The translations under genes were made by a program, and so were the position numbers. Of a DNA stretch of 55,994 nt, positions 33,733 to 43,100 are shown piece after piece. The notes beneath the pieces were generated by a model. It was not told where the DNA came from. It saw only the letters and a list, made by a program, of their open reading frames with translations, and searched no databases. The stretch's first letter is position 1, and each line of letters starts with the position of its first letter. Origin of the DNA: Fibrobacter succinogenes (GTDB lineage Bacteria > Fibrobacterota > Fibrobacteria > Fibrobacterales > Fibrobacteraceae); the NCBI GenBank assembly GCA_902799745.1, contig CADCBQ010000021.1, positions 1 to 55,994 on the forward strand, given 5' to 3'.

Positions 33733-34515
33733 TTAGAAGAATAGGATAGCATCCAGAACAAAGTCAGCAATCAAAATCATGAGGCAGCTCGAAACCACCA
33801 CGCTCATGGTAGCAATTCCGACGCCGCGGGCACCTGCCTTGGCATTAATGCCATGGTAGTAACCCAGCAAGAAAATCAAGGTTCCAAAAACAAAAGACTT
33901 GAGCGTACCCGACCACAAATCCATCGGGTCGAACAGGTACTGCATTCCGGTCACATAAGTATAAGTGGTAATGTCAAGGCCGAGCACGCAAACGATCCAG
34001 CCACCGATAATGGCAAGCGCGTTCGAAATCACCGTAAGGCACGGCACCATGGTAAAGAAGGCAACAAAGCGCGGGAGTGCCAAGTAGCGATAAGTGTCAA
34101 GGCCAAGCACCGTGTAGGCGGCCAATTCTTCTTTTTCTTTCATGGAACCGAGTTCTGCCGCAATAGCAGAACCCACGCGGCCCGAAAGCACAATCGCCGT
34201 AAGCAAGGGGCCAAGCTCGATCAAAATCATTTTACAGGCGGCAGTTCCCACGAACTTGTCGGCCACCAGATTATGGAATTCGAATTCGGCCTGCACCGTG
34301 GCCACCATGCCCGTAAAGATAGAGGTCACGAACAACAGCGGCAAAGACGACACGCCAATTGAAATCATCTGCTTTACAATGAGCACCGGGTTCTTGTGAA
34401 TAAAGCGCAACTGCTTGAGCGTATTCAACAAAATGCAGATAACTTCGCCAATAGCCGAGATACCGGTTACGATAACCTCGCCTATCCAATGAAATGGAGC
34501 AATCAGTATCTGCAT
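33733..34515 (-). CDS. mlaE: MlaE-type ABC permease (phospholipid transport)
   Basis: This 260-residue integral membrane protein of the MlaE/TTG2B family has about five helices. An amphipathic N-terminal helix is followed by family motifs TGMVATVQAEFEFHNLVAD, ELGPLLTAIVLSGRVGSAIAAELGSMK (about 95-122) and LRFVAFFTMVPCL-like LPRFVAFFTMVPC (about 145). GAG at the start region of the ELGSMKEKEELAAYTVLG loop couples to the ATPase. The ATG at 34515 has GGAG six bases upstream. It lies ten bases past dnaB and so belongs to the same run of genes. Confidence 0.93.
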   Translation of the reverse strand: MQILIAPFHWIGEVIVTGISAIGEVICILLNTLKQLRFIHKNPVLIVKQMISIGVSSLPLLFVTSIFTGMVATVQAEFEFHNLVADKFVGTAACKMILIELGPLLTAIVLSGRVGSAIAAELGSMKEKEELAAYTVLGLDTYRYLALPRFVAFFTMVPCLTVISNALAIIGGWIVCVLGLDITTYTYVTGMQYLFDPMDLWSGTLKSFVFGTLIFLLGYYHGINAKAGARGVGIATMSVVVSSCLMILIADFVLDAILFF

Positions 34516-34525
34516 CTAGAACTCC

Positions 34526-35947
34526 TTAGTAGCTCCCGAAATCAGTCGGTCCCATATCGCTTGCGTCGTCGTAAGCGTAGGCTTCGCCACCGCCATCGCC
34601 TTCGGGGGCGGCATCGTAGAAGGTCGTATATTCCGGAATGAAGGTCATGGGAATATCCTTGACCGAACCGTTACGGTGCTTTGCCACAATCAGTTCTGCG
34701 GTGTGCTTATCTTCTTCGCGGTGAGTCTGCACGAACTTACGTTCCACGAACCACACCATATCAGCGTCCTGTTCGATAGAACCCGATTCGCGCAAGTCAG
34801 AAAGCTGCGGGCGTTCGCGGCCTTTTTCTTCGACTTTACGGCTCAGCTGAGCAAGCGCGATGACCGGAATCTGCATTTCCTTTGCAAGAATCTTGAGGCC
34901 ACGAGAAATTGCACCAATAGCCACGGCGCGGTTTTCTTCTTTACCCGTCTTCATGAGCTGCAGGTAGTCGATAATCAGCAAGTCGAGTTTGCCCTTGCGC
35001 TTGAGCTGGCGAGCCTTGCTCATGAGTTCCATAATGCCAAGGTCGGCGTTGTCGTCCACATAGAGCGGGGCCTTTTGAATCGGCGTCACGGCAGCAATCA
35101 GCTTTTTCTTTTCATCGCTGTTAAGGTAACCGTTACGGAGCTTGCTCTGGTCAATCTGAGCCTGAGAGCAAAGCAAACGCTGAGCCAACTGCACACCATC
35201 CATTTCCAAGCTGAAGAAAGCCACATTCTGCTGGAAATTAATCGCCGCATTTGCCGCAATCGTCAAAGCGAAAGAGGTCTTACCCACACCAGGACGTGCA
35301 GCGAGAATAATCAAGTCGGACTTTTGCAGACCGTTAGTCAGTTCGTCGAGTTCGGTAATACCCGTGCGAATGCCCGTGATGCCGTCCTTGCGGTTGTTCA
35401 GGCGTTCCAAAAGCGGCGTTACAAAATTCTGGATCGGCTTCAGGGAATCGCGAATCTGATCGTCAGCAATTGCGAAAATATCGCGTTCAGCATCTTGCAG
35501 AACTTCGTCGGGAACTGCCGCCGGATCCATCGCATTCTTGATAACTGCAGAAGAAGACTTGATCAACTTGCGGAGCGTAGCCTTCTTGCGCAGCAGTTCA
35601 ATATGCCAGCTGGCGTTGGCCGAAGAGGCCACCGATTCCATGAGTTCGAACAGGTATTCGCGACCGCCCACAAGCGTAAGCTTGTTCATCGTCTCAAGTT
35701 CTGCAGCGAGAGTCACCAAGTCTATCGGCGTCACGTTGCGGTTGAGCGTACAGAGGGCAGTCCAAATCAGCTGGTGCTTTTCCAAGTAGAAAAAGCTTTC
35801 GTCCTTGATAATCATGATGGCTTCGCCCATCACGTCAGGATCGCGCAAAATACTTCCAAGCAGGCAACGTTCAGCATCCAGGTCCATCGGGACCTGGCGG
35901 CCTTCGTAAGAATTCTGTTGATTTTCAAAATCAGGCATCGTCGCCAT
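34526..35947 (-). CDS. dnaB: Replicative DNA helicase
   Basis: The 473-residue helicase has an N-terminal primase-binding domain (about 20-125, DLDAERCLLGSILRDPDVM), linker helix, then a RecA-like motor: Walker A ARPGVGKTSFAL (about 217), H1a FSLEMDGVQLAQRLL, Walker B LLIIDYLQLM (about 325), and IALAQLSRKVEEKG with the arginine finger region. No intein is present. The C-terminal 40 residues form a Gly/Asp/Tyr-rich acidic tail (EGDGGGEAYAYDDASDMG). Its start codon lies inside the end of the upstream regulator gene (17-base overlap), an unusual place for dnaB and a sign of cotranscription. ATG at 35938 is an alternative start. Confidence 0.95.
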   Translation of the reverse strand: MATMPDFENQQNSYEGRQVPMDLDAERCLLGSILRDPDVMGEAIMIIKDESFFYLEKHQLIWTALCTLNRNVTPIDLVTLAAELETMNKLTLVGGREYLFELMESVASSANASWHIELLRKKATLRKLIKSSSAVIKNAMDPAAVPDEVLQDAERDIFAIADDQIRDSLKPIQNFVTPLLERLNNRKDGITGIRTGITELDELTNGLQKSDLIILAARPGVGKTSFALTIAANAAINFQQNVAFFSLEMDGVQLAQRLLCSQAQIDQSKLRNGYLNSDEKKKLIAAVTPIQKAPLYVDDNADLGIMELMSKARQLKRKGKLDLLIIDYLQLMKTGKEENRAVAIGAISRGLKILAKEMQIPVIALAQLSRKVEEKGRERPQLSDLRESGSIEQDADMVWFVERKFVQTHREEDKHTAELIVAKHRNGSVKDIPMTFIPEYTTFYDAAPEGDGGGEAYAYDDASDMGPTDFGSY

Positions 35948-37403
35948 CCATCATAATCTTAAGTTCTTTCAATTTACGCCAAAGAGTCGCACGACTAATG
36001 CCCAGGCGCTTGCAGACTTCGGTACGGTTGCCGTTACATACGCTCAAGGCGCGCAGAATATGCCTGCGTTCCATTTCTTCGAGCGACAAAAGTTCGCCGT
36101 CATCTTCGGTTTCGGCGGCAGGCTTCTTTTCTGTTTTCGCGCTATTTTCAAACGATATTCCCGGCAGTTCCACCGCTTCGGTTTCAATCACCTGGGGCGC
36201 TTCGCTATGATCGCCCTTGATATGCGGGATCGCCATCGTCTGTTCGCGGGCGCAGAGCTGCACTTCTTCGGGCAGGTCTTCCAAGCGAATCACGCCACCT
36301 TCGGCAAGCACGGTCGCGTGTTCGATAATGTTTTCAAGTTCGCGAATGTTGCCCGGATACGAATACTTGGTCAGCGCATACAAGGCCGCCGGTTCAAGAT
36401 CCACAATGTCCTTGCCCTGTGCATCCTTGTTTTTCAAGATGAAATACTTGATCAGGTTCGGGAGCGCGGGTTTGCGTTCGCGGAGCGGCGGCAAAAGCAA
36501 GTGGAACGTATTCAGGCGGTAATACAAGTCTTCGCGGAAGCGGCCTTCTTGCATGGCCTCTTGCAAGTCACGGTTCGTAGCAGCCAAAACGCGCACATCC
36601 AGGTACTGCGGTTGGGTATCGCCCACACGCCTGATTTCGTGGCTCTGTAAAAAACGTAAAAGCTTGACCTGGGTCGCAGCAGAGAGTTCGCCGACTTCGT
36701 CCAAGAAGAGCGTTCCGCCGTTTGCGGATTCGAACAAGCCCTTCTTGTCGGCGGTAGAACCCGTATACGAGCCCTTCTTACTACCGAAGAGTTCGCTTTC
36801 GACCAGGTTCTCAGGAATGGCACCGCAGTTTACCGCCACGAAAGGTTCGGCGGCACGCTTGCTGTAGCGGTGAATCACGTTAGCGAGGAATTCCTTGCCC
36901 GAACCGGACTCGCCGGTAATGAGCACGGTACTGTTCGTAGGGGCAACCTTATAGACGGTCTTTAGAATCTTGCGCATTTCGGGGGTATTCCCCAAAAGGC
37001 CGTCCAGCACCTGGGATTCCATGAGCTGGTTATTGGACTTGTTCAGTTGCTGGGCTCGCACCTTTTGCGCCGTCGATTCGAGTTGCGAAATCGAAACGGG
37101 CTTCTTAAGGAAGGTGTTTGCTCCGCGGGTAATGGCAGAAGCGGCGCCCTGCCAGTTGCGGTCGTCGCACAGCACAAAGATTTCAATGCCCGGGTGACGC
37201 TCCTTCAAAAAGCTCACCATATCCATATTGTCTTGCATTAAGAAAGGAACTTCGATAAACGCGAGGTCTATCGAATTCTTCTTGACGATGGGCATTAGGT
37301 CACTCTCGCGGGTACAGGCAAACAAGGTTGTCCCTGCAACCGACCAAGAGTGCTGGATATCGCCGACAAATTTCTGATCCAAGTCCGCGATCAGGATATT
37401 CAT
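35931..37403 (-). CDS. NtrC-like sigma-54 activator with a degenerate receiver (Glu at the phospho site)
   Basis: The 490-residue protein has an N-terminal receiver-like domain (about 1-115), a sigma-54-interaction AAA+ domain (about 135-365) and a Fis-type helix-turn-helix (about 455-482, NRTEVCKRLGISRATLWRKL). Walker A is GESGSGKE (164-171), Walker B TLFLDE (231-236), and an arginine-finger region follows. The phospho-acceptor site reads DLAFIEVPF: Glu51 sits where Asp is expected, which could mimic the phosphorylated state. The sigma-54 contact loop reads GSYTGS instead of GAFTGA (211-216). Between the AAA+ and the HTH lies an acidic linker of about 65 residues. The gene follows a CheY-like regulator by 10 bases and overlaps dnaB. 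Confidence 0.92.
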   Translation of the reverse strand: MNILIADLDQKFVGDIQHSWSVAGTTLFACTRESDLMPIVKKNSIDLAFIEVPFLMQDNMDMVSFLKERHPGIEIFVLCDDRNWQGAASAITRGANTFLKKPVSISQLESTAQKVRAQQLNKSNNQLMESQVLDGLLGNTPEMRKILKTVYKVAPTNSTVLITGESGSGKEFLANVIHRYSKRAAEPFVAVNCGAIPENLVESELFGSKKGSYTGSTADKKGLFESANGGTLFLDEVGELSAATQVKLLRFLQSHEIRRVGDTQPQYLDVRVLAATNRDLQEAMQEGRFREDLYYRLNTFHLLLPPLRERKPALPNLIKYFILKNKDAQGKDIVDLEPAALYALTKYSYPGNIRELENIIEHATVLAEGGVIRLEDLPEEVQLCAREQTMAIPHIKGDHSEAPQVIETEAVELPGISFENSAKTEKKPAAETEDDGELLSLEEMERRHILRALSVCNGNRTEVCKRLGISRATLWRKLKELKIMMDGDDA

Positions 37404-37413
37404 CGCGACCTAC

Positions 37414-37788
37414 TTACGAATGGCTCTTGATGATTTCTTCGACCTTCGCGCGAAGGGCTTGCAAGTCCACAGGCTTGTTGAAGGTTGCTGCAGCATCAAA
37501 GTGCTGGGCAGTCATCAGGTAGTCTTCGGCAGAGGTACGGCCACCACCGCTCACGGCGATCGTGCGATCGCTCATGTTCAAACGGCGCAGGTCCAAAATG
37601 ACTTCGTAGCCATCAACATCCGGCATAATAATGTCGGTAATGATCACGTCATAGGTCTTATTCTGGTAAAGAGCCTTGGCTTCCTTACCGTTTTTTGCCG
37701 TTTCCACATTGTAGCCCTTGATTTCAAGAGCAGACTTGAGCATCAAATTAAACTGCTCGTCGTCATCAATAATCAGGATCGTAGGCAC
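37414..37788 (-). CDS. Single-domain response regulator (CheY-like)
   Basis: This is a 124-residue receiver with no output domain. The acidic cluster is IIDDDEQ (8-10), phospho-acceptor Asp52 is in DVIITDIIMP, and the conserved Lys is in FNKPVD. It starts with GTG at 37788 with GGAGG four bases before it; the kinase stop TAG shares its last base with that codon (TAGTG), so the pair is coupled. It likely takes phosphate from the kinase and may pass it on or act by binding a partner protein. It is distinct from the degenerate receiver of the next gene. Confidence 0.93.
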   Translation of the reverse strand: MPTILIIDDDEQFNLMLKSALEIKGYNVETAKNGKEAKALYQNKTYDVIITDIIMPDVDGYEVILDLRRLNMSDRTIAVSGGGRTSAEDYLMTAQHFDAAATFNKPVDLQALRAKVEEIIKSHS

Positions 37789-40139
37789 TAGCCCTCCTTC
37801 GTTTCAGTTTCCATTGGCCAATATAGATAAAATGTAGTTCCTTCACCCAATGTTGTCTGCACCGTAAAGTAGGCATTACCCTCTTTTAACAGCCTTAAAG
37901 CGCTGGAAAGACCCAGCCCTAAGCCTTCGCCAGGGGCCTTTGTCGTGAAAAATGGTGCAAAAATACGTTCAAGGGTGTTCGAATCCATGCCCGTACCCGT
38001 ATCGGAAATTTCGAACTTGGCATAACTGCCAGCAGGTACCGGCGGTGCATAGGGAGTCACCAGCTGGGATTCGAGGACTTCAGGATAAAGTTTAAAGGTC
38101 AAAGAACCGCCGCCCGTTTCCTTCATGGCGAACAGGGCGTTGTTGGCGAGGTTACTAATGATGCGGTCAAGAGATGCCACAATGCCGCGGACCTTGAGGC
38201 TCTTGTCGAGTTCTTCGCTATGCACCTTCACGTTAGGCGGCAAGGTCAAAGAAATCTTGCGGACCACATCTTCGATAATCATGTAAGGCGAGAATACAAT
38301 CGCAGGGGTTGCCGCGTTCGCATTGCCGCGAATCGCATTCAGAAGTTCGTTGAGCGAATCCTTGCCGCGCTGGGCAGCCTTCTTCGCTTCCGAAATAAAC
38401 GTGTACACCTGCGACTGTTTGTCTTCGATCACTTCTTGCGCGATTTCGAGGAAGCCAAGCTGCGAGCCGAGAATGTTGTTGTAGTCGTGCGCGAACGCGC
38501 CGCAAATAGTCCCCAGTTCTTCGAGGCGAGAATGAATGAACTTCTGTTCGCGCAACATGTTCCGTTCGTATTCGAGCCTGCGCTGTTCGGTCATGTCAAC
38601 CTTAAGACACAGCGTCTTGTACGGAGCCTTGGCCGCCTGCAAAATGGGGATGTACATGTTGTCAAAGGTTTGCACCAGTTCACCAAGACCCGTAAGGCGG
38701 TTCGCCTCGTCCTGCGAGATTTCGACACCGTCCTTATCTTCGAACGAGGTATACACCTTGACTTCACCCTTTTCGCGGGCTTCTTTTTCGTAAATCGAAA
38801 TATCTTCGTTATTGTCGCGAGCGCCTTCGCGCGAACCACGCTTTTCAAGATCCAAGCGGTTCTGCTTCTGGTAAACGCCGAGTTCGCTCTTGTACCACAC
38901 TCTAAACGGAAGCGCGTTAATCAGCGTGTTCAGCACATTTTCTTTTTCAAGCTTAATGGAGGCTTCCTTGTTCAAACGGTCCTGATAACGCACCAGGTCA
39001 TGTGTATATTCCACGTACTGTTCGTTAAGCGTCTTAAGGTTCTGCTGGAGCAAGAGCGTCTTGGACTGGTCCATGAAAAATGCGACATTCACGATGGTCA
39101 TTAGAGACTGGCGGCATTTAAAGAAGTAGATCTTCATCACATGCGTTTCGCCATTAATGTTCATGCGCACATCACTGTAAACCGATTCCCTAAAAAAGTC
39201 GAGGTTCGGCGGAAGCACGTTCTTAATCGACCTTCCGCACAAACTAACAGAAGTTTGTCCCAGGAGTTTTGCGGCTCCATGGTTCACCGCCTTGATTCGG
39301 CCTTCTTCATCATAATAAATGACACCGTCTTCAATCTTGGTAATCAGCTTTTGCAAAAGCCAGTAAGAGCCCAAGTCCCTAAACCTTGCCGAGGTGTAAT
39401 ACTGTCCACTCAAAAGAGCCAAGAACAGAGTCAAGAACTGGTGCCACACAAAGAACTGGAATCCACCATGCCATGCGCCAAAGTCCTTGATAACAGGTAT
39501 TACAAAATCGAACAGAACAGCGACAATCCAACACAGAATAAAGCTACCCGCCATACTGGCGCCCGTATGCTGTACAGTCAGGTCTAACGAATGAATCGAC
39601 CCGCGCAACAGCTGGTAAACAACAACCAGACAAGGCGGCAAAAAGAACAGCACATAGACGATTGTAAATGCCTTGAAAATCGGAATTTGTGCAAACGGGT
39701 GGGTTCCGAAGAAATCAAAACCCGAAATAGCCTCGGGACTAATGATGAATATGCAAGTGAGCGCGCAGATGACAACCATCCCGACCAAGCCCGACATCGA
39801 TTTGATTACGGTGCGGCGACTGAACAGCACCAGTTCGGCCATGTCGTAAACGGCAACACCGACGCGAACCCAGCACATGGCCTGCAAGCCAAAAATAAGC
39901 TGGCGGCCAATGTACATATTCGACATGTCTGGGGCCATGGGCCCGCTGAAGAAGAGGATACCCAAAATGCTGCATGCGTTCCAAGCAATATTGGCAAGCA
40001 CCATAATACGCAAGGGTTTCGGCAAGCGCCTTGCCGTCATCTTGCGTTCGAGTAGTACCGGAAAATAAAACGATATAATAAGGGCCATCACCGACAGTAC
40101 CAAAAGGTACGGAGAATCGGAATAGAGGCACTCTACCAT
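37788..40139 (-). CDS. Sensor histidine kinase with seven N-terminal membrane helices
   Basis: The 783-residue kinase has seven hydrophobic segments in the first 250 residues (about 10-30, 43-64, 80-105, 115-137, 150-178, 193-216, 227-247), like 7TM sensor modules. A PAS domain (about 262-370) and a second PAS-like region (about 400-520) follow. The phosphate-accepting His551 lies in GTICGAFAHDYNNILG, an NtrB-like H box, and the ATPase domain has the N box NLANNALFAM, the G1 box DTGTGM and G2 GEGLGLGLS. Its ATG at 40139 comes one base after the stop of the GH9 cellulase gene (TAAAATG), so it is linked to cellulase translation, a rare arrangement. The signal sensed is unknown; a plant polymer breakdown product is inference from the neighbour. 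Confidence 0.92.
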   Translation of the reverse strand: MVECLYSDSPYLLVLSVMALIISFYFPVLLERKMTARRLPKPLRIMVLANIAWNACSILGILFFSGPMAPDMSNMYIGRQLIFGLQAMCWVRVGVAVYDMAELVLFSRRTVIKSMSGLVGMVVICALTCIFIISPEAISGFDFFGTHPFAQIPIFKAFTIVYVLFFLPPCLVVVYQLLRGSIHSLDLTVQHTGASMAGSFILCWIVAVLFDFVIPVIKDFGAWHGGFQFFVWHQFLTLFLALLSGQYYTSARFRDLGSYWLLQKLITKIEDGVIYYDEEGRIKAVNHGAAKLLGQTSVSLCGRSIKNVLPPNLDFFRESVYSDVRMNINGETHVMKIYFFKCRQSLMTIVNVAFFMDQSKTLLLQQNLKTLNEQYVEYTHDLVRYQDRLNKEASIKLEKENVLNTLINALPFRVWYKSELGVYQKQNRLDLEKRGSREGARDNNEDISIYEKEAREKGEVKVYTSFEDKDGVEISQDEANRLTGLGELVQTFDNMYIPILQAAKAPYKTLCLKVDMTEQRRLEYERNMLREQKFIHSRLEELGTICGAFAHDYNNILGSQLGFLEIAQEVIEDKQSQVYTFISEAKKAAQRGKDSLNELLNAIRGNANAATPAIVFSPYMIIEDVVRKISLTLPPNVKVHSEELDKSLKVRGIVASLDRIISNLANNALFAMKETGGGSLTFKLYPEVLESQLVTPYAPPVPAGSYAKFEISDTGTGMDSNTLERIFAPFFTTKAPGEGLGLGLSSALRLLKEGNAYFTVQTTLGEGTTFYLYWPMETETKEG

Positions 40140-40140
40140 T

Positions 40141-43100
40141 TTATTTTACCCGCTTGACACCAAATGTGGATGTTTTCTCGTAAGAGTTCTTGCCGCTGAA
40201 CTTGTCAGCATTTTCGGACCTTGCATTCGGGACGAATACAGTTTCCATCTGTAATTTATAAATATACGCGCCCGTGGCAACAGCCCTTCCCTTTTCCGAC
40301 TGGATTCCGACCTGGGTATTGGCCCATTCTACATAGAACACGACCTTACCCGACGAAGAAAGATAGTCGGCAGAAGCCAGGCTGTACTTACCCGACAAAC
40401 GGTTCACGAAGCTGCCCAAGTTCGAATACACCGGCATATCGTACTTGACGCGGAGGCTATCCCAAGCGGCAGCTTCGCCACCCAAGGAGCCACGCGGCAC
40501 CGTCATTTCGATCTTCCAGATAGCACCCTGGATACTGGCCGAATCGATACCGGCGGCAATCACCTGACCGCGGCTAATCAAGTCAAGCTTGTGCGTTGTC
40601 GGGTTCATCACATACAGGCGCATGTTGTCTTGGAACGGAACCAGCGTGCGCACCATTCCACCCGATTTCGGCACATTGTCTTGCATAGTTACAGTAAACT
40701 TGATCTTCGGATCGCCGCCGCTCAAGATCGGAATCCACGGAGCATTGAGCGCAGGCATGTTTCCATGGCCGTCACGCAGGGCGCTGAATTCCTTGGGCTG
40801 CAGGCGCACAAAGTCGCCATCGCTTACCGCAAGCGGATTATCCTTGTCGTAAATAGCCGTCATGCTAAGCTTCGTCATCGCAATCGAAAGCGTCTGGACC
40901 GATTGTTTGAAAATAGCGGTATCGCGATCCGACTGCTTTTCGCGGTAATACACGAACGAGGAATCCACCACGACAATGGGTTCGCTCAAGTCCATGTTGA
41001 GCATGTCGAACTTGTCGGACCTGGACATATCAATCGTAGCAGACGTAATCACCGGGCCCACCAGGTCTTCGCCCAGCACGGAATTCATTTCGTAAGCGGC
41101 ACCGGAACCCAGATGCTGAGCAATCAAGCCTGCGCCCGTCACATCGCGGCCCTTCAACGAGCCCTCGTAGGTACCACTCGTATTACCGTAACTGAACGGC
41201 TTAGGCAAATTGATATTCGAAGTCATACCGTCGGCTGCATAAGTCGGAACTGTACCGGCCACCCAGAGCGTTTCGGGGTTCGTGCGTCCAAAGACCAGCG
41301 AAATACTATCGGGGTAATGCTTCTGGTCAATCGCGCGTTCGTATTCAATGTAAATGTATTCCGCATAGCCATCTTCGTCCAAGTCCGCAATAGAGGCGTA
41401 TGTCATGGGCACCGGCAACAGCTTCAAGGTAATCGGAAGCTTGGGCTGGCCGCATGTTGCAGAAACATCGTTACCGTTCTTGTCTTTAATGGCGCCACTA
41501 GAAAGCAGCTGGGCAAACATGCCTTCGGTCACAATCGAAGAACCATCAGCAGCAAAGGCGATTTCGAATTCCCACACATTCAAGGCGTCGTTATAGATCT
41601 GCGTGAACTTGACCGTAGGCGCATTGACCGGCGTAGCATTGTCTGTCGCATAAAGCTGTACCGGCCAAGCCGTACCCGGCGTTGAAATCGGTTCGCTAAA
41701 CTGCAAATACACTCGATCGCTCGTCGCCGTATCCAAGCGTTCAAGCACGGCCACTGCCAACAGCACCGGAGCAACACCATCTTTATAGAAGTCCGTATGG
41801 CTTTCAACCCTTCCGTTCACATTCGAATTCAATGTAATGGAACCGTTCGGATTGGTATTAATCGCGGTATCCTTGATGTTCGCCTTGACCACCAGTTCCC
41901 TGCCACTCAAGCTAATGACATCGGTCGTGGTAATGGTATCGGCACCGTACACGAACGAGACCGACTTGAAGGACTGATTTTCTTGGTACTCGTTCGAAAG
42001 CGTAATCCTAATAGCATCGGGCACATTGTCGCAATCGGTGTCGACCATCTTGGCGACATCGATAATCGGCCAAGGAGGCGGTTCTTCGACAACAAGCTTT
42101 GCCGAGGCGGGTTCGTAACTGAACTGGGTCGAGGCGCCGGCGCTAGCAAAGAGCGTCGTTACGATAGGCTCGGTTGAACTAATATAGAAGATTGCCTCAC
42201 CATTGATCAGCTGAATGCTCGTTACAGGAATCGTGGCATCGGCCGTATTCCAGAACTGCACATTACCCGCAGCGGTCGACAGCGAAATCGTCATGTTCAC
42301 CGTATCCATAGGCATCGCCATGGAGTCCAGCAAGTTCACGCGAACGGCAACCCTCTTGGGATTTTCGGGATCGGTCGTCTGGTACACATTATAAGAAGAC
42401 TTATCAAAAACCAAAATGCGCTTTTCGAGCGGAACCGTAATGGTATCGATTTCCACATTAGAACGCACCACGGCGCAGGCGCAGTCGTACTTGTTATCCT
42501 TCGTATACCCCGGCAAGCCAGCAACATGGTTATGCCAGCTCACCCATTCCATATAGTTGTTACCGTAGGCAAGGTTCGTATCTTTTTCGAACAAAATGGT
42601 ATCCGTACGGGTACTAGGGTGGTAAGAGAAGTCCTGCTTAGAGGCGTTCATTTCAAGGTCATCCAGGAATCCTGTCGGAGACACAGTGCTACGGCCTTTG
42701 TATAGAGTATGGTAGTCATCTCTCTCTGCAGAATAATAGGGGCTCTGGAAAGGTTCTTCAAATTCAAGCGCAACCGTGCGGTGCACCTGCGGGCCGCTTT
42801 CACGAGTATCTTCGGGGCTATACCCAAAGATATGCTTGCCATGGTAATAAACCGGAATGTAAGGGTTTTCCACAAAGGCCGGGAGAGTATCCCCACTCGG
42901 GAATCTTTCAATCTGAGCGGTTTCAGAACCAATCATGTACGGGGCATTCTCCAAGTTAACCCCTTCGAACGGTTCCGGATCATTCGAATCCATGTGAGGT
43001 CTAAGGGACCAGCCGTCACCACTGAGGTCACCAAAAGTCAGCCCATACCACTTGACTTGGAAAATAATACGCCCGGAAACATAAAGTTTATCTTTAATGG

